A DNA stretch of 6,559 nucleotides from Marine group II euryarchaeote REDSEA-S43_B8 (GTDB lineage Archaea > Thermoplasmatota > Poseidoniia > Poseidoniales > Thalassarchaeaceae): contig LUSA01000072.1 of NCBI GenBank assembly GCA_001629235.1, positions 1-6,559 of the forward strand, read 5' to 3'. Shown here one piece after another: positions 1 to 5,787 of the stretch. The notes under the pieces are model-generated. The model made no database searches, had not been told where the DNA came from, and saw only the letters and a list, made by a program, of their open reading frames with translations. The translations under genes and the position numbers were made by a program. Position 1 is the first letter of the stretch, and each line of letters opens with the position of its first letter.

Positions 1-1
1 C

Positions 2-682
2 CCAAAAATTTCTGGCAAATACTGGAGATTGGTAAATAGGCCTTTGAGAGACGGTTGGGTTTGTCTGGATTCTGGAGCCGGAGAGACGGGCAGAGAGAGA
101 GCTTCTCGATTGATTAAGGAGAGAGTAAGAGAGAGTTTGAGGATTAGTTGTGAAGATAGGATTTCCAGGATGGACGATGATTTTGCAGCTAAGTTCGCAG
201 ACCCGGTGGAGAGGATTACTGGACTACTTTCTGAGAGAGCCAAGGAGGAGATGCCCATGACGGCAGCAATCAGGGATGACTGGCCTCCGTGCTTTGAATC
301 GGCCGTTTCTGAGTTGAACCAGGGGGTAAATGTGAATCATGTTGGAAGGGTCTTCCTTGCCGCTTTCTCCAGATCGATAGGGCTTCAGCAGGAGCAGACC
401 TGCAACTTTTTTTCTAACGCCCCGGACTATGACGCTGATACTACCTCATACCAAGTGGGTCAGATTTACGAAAGAGAGTATACCCCTCATGGATGCTCTT
501 CTCTCAAAACGAACGCTAGATGCCCCGTGCAAATAGGGGAGGATCCACTCTGTGACCAAGAATGGTTGACTCATCCACTGAAATATATCAGAGCAAAGCA
601 GAGGAGGAGGTACGGCTCGAGCAATGTCGAATCTGACGGAGATGCCAATGACTCAGATAGCGATTCGGCCAATTCCTCATAA
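2..682 (+). CDS. priL: DNA primase large subunit PriL, C-terminal part (5' end cut by window edge)
   Basis: This is the regulatory/large subunit of the archaeo-eukaryotic primase, which partners with the catalytic subunit PriS to make RNA primers at the replication fork. The frame is open to the first base, so the gene starts outside the window and the TTG at 29 is not its start. The C-terminal iron-sulfur domain is clear. Four cysteines, with codons at 290, 494, 521 and 551, sit in the family contexts: DWPPCFESAV, then NHVGRVFLAAFSRSIG, APDYDADTTSYQVGQI, PHGCSS, ARCP, DPLC and finally THPLKYIRAK. They are the expected 4Fe-4S ligands. One more Cys (codon at 401) lies between them. After the domain comes a short acidic, Ser/Asp-rich tail (VESDGDANDSDSDSANSS) that looks disordered. 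It is first in a run of same-strand genes, 32 bp before DUF373. The family call is firm; the N-terminal half cannot be judged. Confidence 0.92.
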   Translation, partial: PKISGKYWRLVNRPLRDGWVCLDSGAGETGRERASRLIKERVRESLRISCEDRISRMDDDFAAKFADPVERITGLLSERAKEEMPMTAAIRDDWPPCFESAVSELNQGVNVNHVGRVFLAAFSRSIGLQQEQTCNFFSNAPDYDADTTSYQVGQIYEREYTPHGCSSLKTNARCPVQIGEDPLCDQEWLTHPLKYIRAKQRRRYGSSNVESDGDANDSDSDSANSS

Positions 683-689
683 GTAGGTG

Positions 690-714
690 CTTACCAACTC
701 TTACCAAGGGGGGC
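690..714 (+). promoter_or_regulatory. Short direct repeat and G-run before the DUF373 gene
   Basis: The 32-bp gap after priL carries CTTACCAA twice (690-697 and 700-707, 10-bp period), then a run of six G at 708-713. The G-run touches the GTG start almost directly (one base between), closer than a normal Shine-Dalgarno spacing. Yet no other in-frame start exists between the stop at 658-660 and the DUF373 core, so GTG 715 must be the start. The role of the repeat is unknown and it may be chance. Confidence 0.25.
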
Positions 715-1842
715 GTGAGCATAGTACGAACACTGGTTCTCACAATTGACAGAGACAATGATTTGGGAGTGAAATCTGGGATAAGAGGGCCGGTTGTTGG
801 CAGGAAATCCTGCTTAACGGCAGCTCTCAGATTGGGTATCGCGGACCCTGAGGAGTCCGATACTAACGCGATTCTTGGTGCGCTACACCATCATGATAGG
901 CTGGCAGAAGGAGCTGGTGCGAGCGATGAGGTCCAGATCGCTATTCTAACAGGTGACGTGAGGGTCGGACCTAGGAGCGATAGGTCGATAGCTAGCCAGT
1001 TGGATGAGGTGATTCAGGATTTCCAACCAGATGCGGCACTCCTTGTTACGGATGGCGCTGATGACGAAGCTTCTCTGCCCATAGTTACCTCGAGGGTGAG
1101 AGTGGACACCGTGGAGAAGGTAATAGTCAGGCAGTCGAAAGGAATCGAGGGTACCTACTACTACATCGTGAAGGCCATAGAGGACCCCCGATTCAGGTCT
1201 AGACTTCTGGTTCCACTCGCAGTTTTCCTAATCATAATTGGTCTAGGCCTAATTCTACCAAACGGAATAGCTCTCATCGGCTCTCTACCACTACTGATAG
1301 GATTGTGGGTTTTGGGCAAGGGACTGGGTCTAGAGGCACAAATGGAGAGGGTAGCCATGGAGATGAGAGACAGCGCTACTGGGGGGCTTTTCTCGTCGTT
1401 GCTATGGGGGATGTCAATTGTGAGCTTGTTCCTAGCGGTTGCTACTGTTTGGGCGGGATGGGACGATCCTGTTCCAGATGGGAATTCTCAGTTCGAGCAC
1501 TTTCTAGGGCTTGTTGATGAGGTTCTACAATGGATTGTGGGTTCCGTATTCTCGTTCTTACTCGCTCTGGGGGTTCTGAGGTGGAAGGAGGGTTCCTTCA
1601 CAGGAAGGAGCGTTCTACTAATCGGTCTTGGGGTAGTTTTCTACACCTTCGTAGCGGCAACAATCGACGTGGCACTCGTGATTTCGTCTGGGCAGGAATA
1701 TAGTCCAACATTCAATCAACTAGGGGACGATTGGGGGCTACCAATAATGTCCATGGTAATGTACTACCTTCTGAGAACCATCGTCCAATCATTCTCCGAG
1801 GACGATGACTTGGTCCAAGGTAGTCGTTTCTGGGGAGTATGA
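715..1842 (+). CDS. DUF373 family archaeal membrane protein
   Basis: A 375-residue protein of the DUF373 family, which is largely archaeal and has no firmly assigned biochemical function. Residues 1-160 form a soluble domain with the family's conserved blocks: DRDNDLG (12-18), PVVGRKS (26-32), DPEESDTNAI (44-53), DGADDE (113-118), TSRV (125-128) and VRQS (138-141). The acidic clusters suggest a metal- or nucleotide-binding site, but that is inference. Hydrophobic helices follow at about 164-182, 184-203, 225-247, 269-288 and 299-324, with another possible one at 341-355, so the C-terminal half is an integral membrane domain. The tail is acidic (SEDDDL) and presumably cytoplasmic. The GTG start is the only candidate and puts the DRD motif at its usual place near the N-terminus. 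The stop codon overlaps the start of the Pcc1 gene, which suggests coupled expression. Confidence 0.88.
   Translation: MSIVRTLVLTIDRDNDLGVKSGIRGPVVGRKSCLTAALRLGIADPEESDTNAILGALHHHDRLAEGAGASDEVQIAILTGDVRVGPRSDRSIASQLDEVIQDFQPDAALLVTDGADDEASLPIVTSRVRVDTVEKVIVRQSKGIEGTYYYIVKAIEDPRFRSRLLVPLAVFLIIIGLGLILPNGIALIGSLPLLIGLWVLGKGLGLEAQMERVAMEMRDSATGGLFSSLLWGMSIVSLFLAVATVWAGWDDPVPDGNSQFEHFLGLVDEVLQWIVGSVFSFLLALGVLRWKEGSFTGRSVLLIGLGVVFYTFVAATIDVALVISSGQEYSPTFNQLGDDWGLPIMSMVMYYLLRTIVQSFSEDDDLVQGSRFWGV
1832..1837 (+). promoter_or_regulatory. Ribosome binding site for pcc1
   Basis: GGGGAG lies four bases before the ATG at 1842 but only one base before the ATG at 1839. The spacing favours the second ATG, giving a TGATG overlap with the DUF373 stop codon. 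Confidence 0.45.
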
Positions 1843-2081
1843 TGGGAAAAGTAACTGCATCCATACTTTGGACTGGTTCGAAGGAAAGAGGGGAGGCGCT
1901 ACTGGCAGCGATAAGCCCCGACGATCCAGATGATTTCACGGTTGAGTTGTTGGATTTCAGTGACTATGTAGAGTTGAGGATAGGGGTTACCACGGACGGT
2001 CTAGGTCGATCGAGATCATCGGTAGATGACATCCTTGCCTGCTTGTCAGCGGCTGAGTCCGGGCTTGACTCTCTAGATTGA
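1842..2081 (+). CDS. pcc1: KEOPS complex subunit Pcc1-like protein
   Basis: A 79-residue protein matching the small Pcc1/CTAG-type subunit in length and pattern. Pcc1 is the dimerisation subunit of KEOPS (with Kae1, Bud32 and Cgi121), which makes the N6-threonylcarbamoyl modification of A37 in ANN-decoding tRNAs. Visible features are an N-terminal strand (VTASILWTG), a helix ending in the family-type 'A-I-x-PDD' turn (LLAAISPDDPDD), two more strands (FTVELLDFSDYVELRIGVTT), and a C-terminal helix after SRSSVDDILACLSAAE, where Pcc1 proteins carry an 'RaslNdyLr' helix. The conserved Arg region reads GRSRSSVDD here. Its start overlaps the DUF373 stop in a TGATG junction; an ATG three bases earlier (1839) is the alternative start. 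The family is divergent and short, so the call rests on fold pattern and length rather than on catalytic residues. Confidence 0.72.
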   Translation: MGKVTASILWTGSKERGEALLAAISPDDPDDFTVELLDFSDYVELRIGVTTDGLGRSRSSVDDILACLSAAESGLDSLD

Positions 2082-2089
2082 CCCTATCG

Positions 2090-2101
2090 AGTACTAGTAC
2101 T
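2090..2101. repeat. Perfect 12-bp palindrome AGTACTAGTACT
   Basis: The sequence is the 6-bp palindrome AGTACT repeated twice, hence itself a perfect palindrome. It lies in the 50-bp gap between pcc1 and nadC. It could be an operator half-site pair for the nadC/ligase transcription unit or part of an AT-richer promoter element. There is no T-run or hairpin loop to make it a terminator. Its function is unproven. Confidence 0.35.
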
Positions 2102-2105
2102 ATTC

Positions 2106-2219
2106 AAGGGGGGGCTTACAGTGCATGATGCGTGGAAGGGCTACCGCATGACCGATCCCACTTGCTATACAATGCAAAGGAGGTTCCCCATCCGACAAAG
2201 TTGTTTCAGGATTCGATAA
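2106..2219 (+). other. Strong SD-like G-run followed by an out-of-frame short ORF ahead of nadC
   Basis: AAGGGGGGG at 2106-2114 is the best Shine-Dalgarno-like stretch in this gap. It is ideally spaced (6 bases) for the GTG at 2121, but that GTG opens a 32-codon frame (2121-2219) that differs from the nadC frame and overlaps its beginning. The nadC frame itself has a TGA at 2126-2128, so nadC cannot begin at 2121. The short ORF could be a translated leader, a chance frame, or the trace of a frameshift near the nadC 5' end. The peptide has no recognisable similarity. Confidence 0.25.
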
Positions 2220-3037
2220 GGAGATGGCTGATTGCTCACTTGTCAGATGACTCTGCAACTGATGGAAATATTGGGAGTATTGTTGAGGCAGTTGTAATGT
2301 CGAAAAGGCTTTTCTCTGAGTGGTTTCCCTCCTGTGATTTAATTTGGAATGTCGAAGAAGGACAGGATATCACAGTAGGTAGCCAGATTCTCTCCATCTC
2401 CGGGCCATCGGATAGTGTCTTGAGTTGCGAGAGGGTTGTGCTGAACATTCTTGGTAGGCTGTCAGGCATTACCACGAGAACAGCCGAATGGGTTAGCGAG
2501 TCAGGAGACGTCTCTATCGCATGCACTAGAAAAACTGCATGGGGGCTGATGGACAAATGGGCCGTACATGTAGGAGGAGGACTAACCCATCGGCTCAGTA
2601 GGACAGATGCATTGATGATCAAGGAGAATGATTTGAGCGTAATCGGCTCTAAGGATGACGTTGGATCGGCAATTTCATCCGCAATCTCCTCCATTGATTT
2701 CGAGAAAAGTGGGGGATTTGTCGTAATCGAGGTTCAGGACTCTGCGCAGGCGATTTCAGCAGCCGAGTCCTGGTCTGAGAATCAGAAAATCAGAGGAAGG
2801 GAGGAAAGAATAGTGATACTGCTAGACAATATGGGACCAGATGAGTGTAGGTCTACAGAAATTCTTCTGAGAGAGTCTGAGTTAAGGGATTGGTGTATTC
2901 TCGAGGGATCGGGAGGAGTAACATTGGATGGTTTGCATACCTGGATTGAGAGTTCCATGGTAGATGTGATATCTTCAAGCTCGGTAAACATGGGAGTCCC
3001 CTCACTGGATCTCTCAATGCTAATTGGAGGGAGTTGA
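2132..3037 (+). CDS. nadC: Nicotinate-nucleotide pyrophosphorylase (quinolinate phosphoribosyltransferase), divergent
   Basis: This cytosolic enzyme should convert quinolinate and PRPP to nicotinate mononucleotide, CO2 and PPi in de novo NAD synthesis. Family motifs appear in order over 301 residues: CERVVLNILGRLSGITTRT (99-117), TRKT (132-135), VGGGLTHR (147-154), MIKEND (162-167), VIEVQ (198-202), LLDNM (230-234), EGSGG (258-262), then VDVISSSS and LDLSML at the end. The Arg, Lys and His residues that bind quinolinate and phosphoribose in this family (R101, R133, K134, H153, R154, K164) are present. Two things are unusual. The usual TRKT-x-PGLR segment reads TRKTAWGLMDK, about two residues shorter, without the Pro-Gly or the Arg. 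The N-terminal ED-x-G-x-GD-x-T motif survives only as DDSATDG and the region after it is shortened. The GTG at 2132 is the first start after an in-frame TGA; a later TTG (2201) is possible. It overlaps the downstream ligase by one base. The fold call is firm; strict quinolinate specificity is likely but unproven. Confidence 0.85.
   Translation: MEGLPHDRSHLLYNAKEVPHPTKLFQDSIRRWLIAHLSDDSATDGNIGSIVEAVVMSKRLFSEWFPSCDLIWNVEEGQDITVGSQILSISGPSDSVLSCERVVLNILGRLSGITTRTAEWVSESGDVSIACTRKTAWGLMDKWAVHVGGGLTHRLSRTDALMIKENDLSVIGSKDDVGSAISSAISSIDFEKSGGFVVIEVQDSAQAISAAESWSENQKIRGREERIVILLDNMGPDECRSTEILLRESELRDWCILEGSGGVTLDGLHTWIESSMVDVISSSSVNMGVPSLDLSMLIGGS
3026..3033 (+). promoter_or_regulatory. Ribosome binding site for the phosphopantothenate synthetase gene
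   Basis: GGAGGGAG lies inside the last codons of nadC. Its GGAGG core ends six bases before the ATG at 3037, which fixes that ATG as the start over the TTG at 3034. Confidence 0.6.
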
Positions 3038-3822
3038 TGGCCAGGATTACCGATAGCCACCCTAGGAAGAAGTCTCTTGAGTCAAGGCAGAAGATAGTGG
3101 ATGGCAGCTCCATGGGTCTGCTTGCGGACTCGGCAATGATTGCTCATGGAAGAGGAGAGGCTTTCGACTATCTGCTCGGAGAGAGGACCACGGAGTCAGC
3201 CAGAGAGGCCATTCGTGAGAGTGCGGCTCGCCTCAGGAATGCTAGAAGACCGGTCATCTCAGTTAACGGAAACACGACAGTCCTAGCAGGCGACGGAGCG
3301 ATTAGGTTGGCTGCAGTCCTTGGTTGTCCTATTGAGGTGAACCTCTACTACAGAACCCCGAGCAGAGTCAAGGGGCTGATCTCGCTATTGGAAGAGTGGA
3401 GGTATAAAGTGTCCCAAGAGGCTGTACCTGACGGGTTCTATGGGGACTGGAAGGAAACGGTCGAGGGAGTGGCGCTCCTAGGAGAGTCTCCTAATTTCAA
3501 GATAGAAGGTTTGGAGGGCCCACGTTCAAACTGTACTGTAGAAGGGATAGGAGGGGCTGATACTATCCTTGTCCCTCTTGAGGACGGAGACAGGTGCGAG
3601 GCACTGATTAGTCTTGGTAAGGAGGTCCTGGTGGTCGATCTGAACCCTCTTTCAAGAAGTGCCAGGATGGCCACGGTGACGATAGTAGACGAGGTTTCCA
3701 GAGCATTCGAAGGTATTCTGTCCTGTCTACTCAATGACTCCGATTACAGGCAGACAGAATGGGACAACCAGAAATCTTTGAAAGAATCCCTGAAGGAGAT
3801 TGGTGATCATTTCTCAGATTAG
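3037..3822 (+). CDS. 4-phosphopantoate--beta-alanine ligase (archaeal phosphopantothenate synthetase)
   Basis: This enzyme joins 4-phosphopantoate and beta-alanine, using ATP, to form 4'-phosphopantothenate. With pantoate kinase it replaces the bacterial PanC/CoaA route, so it marks archaeal coenzyme A synthesis. The 261-residue protein is of normal family length and carries the family blocks: SHPR (7-10), AHGRGEAFDYLLGE (36-49), RPVISVNGN (71-79), IEVNLYYRT (99-107), PLEDGDR (180-186), DLNPLSR (201-207) and TIVD (215-218). These hold the nucleotide- and substrate-binding residues, and none is broken. The stretch at about 126-165, between the two halves of the protein, is less like the family pattern I know. 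The gene overlaps the nadC stop by one base (TGATG) and has its own good ribosome site, so NAD and CoA genes are probably co-transcribed. It ends 13 bp from the convergent dehydrogenase gene. Confidence 0.93.
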   Translation: MARITDSHPRKKSLESRQKIVDGSSMGLLADSAMIAHGRGEAFDYLLGERTTESAREAIRESAARLRNARRPVISVNGNTTVLAGDGAIRLAAVLGCPIEVNLYYRTPSRVKGLISLLEEWRYKVSQEAVPDGFYGDWKETVEGVALLGESPNFKIEGLEGPRSNCTVEGIGGADTILVPLEDGDRCEALISLGKEVLVVDLNPLSRSARMATVTIVDEVSRAFEGILSCLLNDSDYRQTEWDNQKSLKESLKEIGDHFSD

Positions 3823-3832
3823 GCATATGATC
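3805..3832. repeat. Weak inverted repeat at the convergent gene ends
   Basis: GATCAT at 3805-3810 pairs with ATGATC at 3827-3832 across a 16-base loop. It spans the ligase stop codon and most of the 13-bp gap to the convergent dehydrogenase. A short stem there might help end transcripts from both sides, but it has only six pairs and no T-run, so it may be chance. Confidence 0.2.
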
Positions 3833-3835
3833 TGT

Positions 3836-5023
3836 TCAGCTACCTAGCTCTGTGAGAATCCCCGCACATCTGGACGCGATGGCCTCGCCGACCTCCGTGG
3901 TTGAGGCCTTGCCTCCCAAGTCGTAAGTCACGGGACCTCCTGAAGACATGTGTTCTGAAATTGCTCTCTCAATGACTTCTGCGCACAATGTCGCTTCCTG
4001 ATCGTCATTCTTCAAACCAAGAGAGTCGAACATCAATTGTACAGAAGATATTGCCGCGATGGGATTCACTTTATTCTGTCCTGCGTATTTCGGGCTGGAC
4101 CCGTGAACTGGCTCGAATAACATGTGTTCGTCTCCTATGTTGGCGCTGGCCGCCATACCCATCCCCCCCTGCAATACTGAGGCTAAATCTGTGGCTATAT
4201 CTCCAAACATGTTCGGAAGAACGACTACATCGAGATCCTCGGGGCTCCTGACTAGCCACATAGTGAATGCATCAATGAACGCCTCGTTGGTTACAATGCT
4301 CTGGTATTCAGATGAGACCTCCCTGAAAACATCCCTGAATAGTCTGCATCCCCTAGTGACGTTGCTCTTGTCTACGCATGTTACCTTCTGAACGCTACCA
4401 AGTCTGGATTCACGTCTCTTGGCTAGTTCAAATGAGAAACGAATAACTCTCTCGCTACCCTTCCGCGATATCGGCCTAACGTCCCAGCCTACTTCTCCTT
4501 CTAGACCCGGGAATCCGTCGATAACAAGTGGTTCGTCCCTTTCCTCCCCTCTGGCTGCCATTCCAGACCTCCTTAGCAGAGCATGGTACAGGCCCTCGGT
4601 ATTTTCTCTCACCATTACGATGTCTACGAGTTCGTTGTCCCAAACATCGATGAAACTTCCATGCACCTTGTGCTTTACGCCCTTGTAGAGTTTGACCGGT
4701 CTAACGTTAGCATACAGATCTAATGCTGACCTCAGTCCTAGAAGTGCCTGCCCTCCGGCAATATCGCCATTTGGGAGAGTGGCGCCCGGCCAACCAACTG
4801 CACCGACCACAATGGCATCAGATTCATCCCTGCAGTATTCGAAAGAGCCAGTCGGCCACTCCTCACCAGTATCCAGATAGTGTTGGCCACCACAAGGAAT
4901 CTCGGTGGTTTCCAATGAAATTGCCCCTGAATCGTGGAAGGTTGAGAGTATCCGCTTGACCTGTTCCATAACCTCTCGACCAGTCCCATCCCCCGGTAGA
5001 AGTGCCAATCTGTACGGCGCCAT
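3836..5023 (-). CDS. Isopropylmalate/isocitrate dehydrogenase family protein (beta-decarboxylating)
   Basis: A full-length (395 residues) NAD(P)-dependent 2-hydroxyacid oxidative decarboxylase. Motifs: LLPGDGTG (8-15), LLGLRSALDLYANVRPVKLY (94-113), MVRENTEGLY (137-146), VDKSNV (217-222) with catalytic K219, NEAFIDAF with metal-binding D251, LPNMFGDIATD (269-279), EPVHGSSPKYAG (304-315) and NKVNP (317-321). The Leu-Leu before the substrate arginines resembles isopropylmalate dehydrogenase, and the Ser/Asn pair that isocitrate dehydrogenase uses to bind isocitrate is absent. In contrast, SSPKYAGQNKVNP copies the loop of NADP-dependent E. coli isocitrate dehydrogenase, where Lys-Tyr contacts the 2'-phosphate. 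The likely role is a leuB-type step or a related 2-oxoacid pathway, with NADP as possible cofactor; the exact substrate is open. I chose ATG 5023 because it places the GDG motif at the usual distance. ATG 5050 and GTG 5080 are in-frame alternatives, and none has a convincing ribosome site. The gene stands alone on this strand. Confidence 0.88.
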   Translation of the reverse strand: MAPYRLALLPGDGTGREVMEQVKRILSTFHDSGAISLETTEIPCGGQHYLDTGEEWPTGSFEYCRDESDAIVVGAVGWPGATLPNGDIAGGQALLGLRSALDLYANVRPVKLYKGVKHKVHGSFIDVWDNELVDIVMVRENTEGLYHALLRRSGMAARGEERDEPLVIDGFPGLEGEVGWDVRPISRKGSERVIRFSFELAKRRESRLGSVQKVTCVDKSNVTRGCRLFRDVFREVSSEYQSIVTNEAFIDAFTMWLVRSPEDLDVVVLPNMFGDIATDLASVLQGGMGMAASANIGDEHMLFEPVHGSSPKYAGQNKVNPIAAISSVQLMFDSLGLKNDDQEATLCAEVIERAISEHMSSGGPVTYDLGGKASTTEVGEAIASRCAGILTELGS

Positions 5024-5086
5024 TGTTCGGGGCACAACCTTTTCATTCATCAATCCAACCCCATGGAGAGGTTTCCTCACAGAGCA

Positions 5087-5098
5087 GATAATTGATAG
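5087..5098. promoter_or_regulatory. Possible divergent TATA-type promoter
   Basis: GATAATTGATAG is the most AT-rich stretch between the divergent dehydrogenase and the 5122 gene. Its centre is about 28 bases before ATG 5122, right for a TATA box of a leaderless transcript on the + strand. Read on the other strand it could serve the dehydrogenase with a short leader. Neither start has a Shine-Dalgarno sequence, which fits leaderless initiation. No BRE can be called with confidence. Confidence 0.3.
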
Positions 5099-5121
5099 AC
5101 GGTCAAGTTGACAACAGGCGC

Positions 5122-5727
5122 ATGGGAACCAACTCGGAAGAGGATAAGGGCGGACCGAAAATCGACATCAGAACACTACCGGAGTCGGTATCCCTTCTTT
5201 GGGAGTCAATGCTACGCAAAAATCCAAACTGGGACTTATCTAAGTGGCTAGACGAAAGGGCCAATGAAGAGTTGGAACTATTGGAGTCACATCTAGGCAG
5301 GGAGAAGCTCAGGTACGAACAGAGACTCCATAGAATAGAGAATCTTTCCAAACAGATGAGCAGGAGAAGGGAGAGTGCGAGGGCATCTCCATTGAACGAT
5401 CCAAACCAGCGGAATCTGTTCGACGTGTACGGTCCGTCGGAGGAGGCCCCCGATGCCGAAGGAAAGGAGATCGATGGAGTGCCACTAGTTGACCTCGGAT
5501 CGCTCTCGACTGATGATGACCTCTTGCTGGCTTACATTAGTCAAAAGATTCTGATCGTAATCGAGGAGGCAAATGAGAAGGGAGAGGGTTTGCATTTTGA
5601 CAATATAATGCGGTTGATGGAGTCTCCCGGGATAACCTCGGAGGACATCGATGAGTCGATATCTTGGCTTCTTCAGAAGAACGAAATTATTGAGATAGAA
5701 AGAGACGTTTTTGTCATTAACGGATGA
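5122..5727 (+). CDS. Uncharacterised protein: coiled coil, PIP-box-like motif, possible C-terminal winged helix
   Basis: I do not recognise this 201-residue protein. Residues 1-15 are polar. Residues 20-85 are strongly helical and charged (LWESMLRKNPNWDLSKWLDE, then heptad-like ELELLESHLGREKL and YEQRLHRIENLSKQM), likely a coiled coil or helical hairpin ending in the basic stretch SRRRESAR. A low-complexity linker holds QRNLFDVY (96-103), which resembles a PCNA-interacting peptide but has Val where an aromatic residue is usual. Residues 134-200 look like a winged helix: a helix (LAYISQKILIVIEEAN), HFDNIMRLMES, GITSEDIDESISWLLQKNEI as recognition-type helix, then a wing strand EIERDVFVI. This resembles the C-terminal winged helix of archaeal MCM in pattern. 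There are no signal or membrane segments. The start is ATG 5122; TTG 5092, in frame, is less likely. A role at DNA is inference. A methyltransferase-like gene follows 60 bp downstream. Confidence 0.75.
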   Translation: MGTNSEEDKGGPKIDIRTLPESVSLLWESMLRKNPNWDLSKWLDERANEELELLESHLGREKLRYEQRLHRIENLSKQMSRRRESARASPLNDPNQRNLFDVYGPSEEAPDAEGKEIDGVPLVDLGSLSTDDDLLLAYISQKILIVIEEANEKGEGLHFDNIMRLMESPGITSEDIDESISWLLQKNEIIEIERDVFVING

Positions 5728-5787
5728 CGATCGTGGTCGTAATCAATACAACCATTCAAAGACGAAGAGCGAATCGCCAGTCTACCT

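Noticed and set aside
29..31. TTG as the start of a 217-residue protein
   Set aside because: The same frame is open upstream to the window edge and the protein is clearly a primase large subunit, which is normally much longer; the true start is outside.
2236..2694. 152-codon open frame on the - strand inside nadC
   Set aside because: It is antisense to well-matched nadC motifs, is Ser/Thr-rich with no recognisable domain, and fits a codon-bias shadow.
3805..3835. Bidirectional terminator between the convergent genes
   Set aside because: There are only six base pairs around a 16-base loop and no T-tract on either strand; kept only as a weak inverted repeat.
3988..4251. Several 60-90-codon + strand open frames between 3988 and 5111
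   Set aside because: All are antisense to the dehydrogenase, whose conserved motifs run the full length on the - strand.
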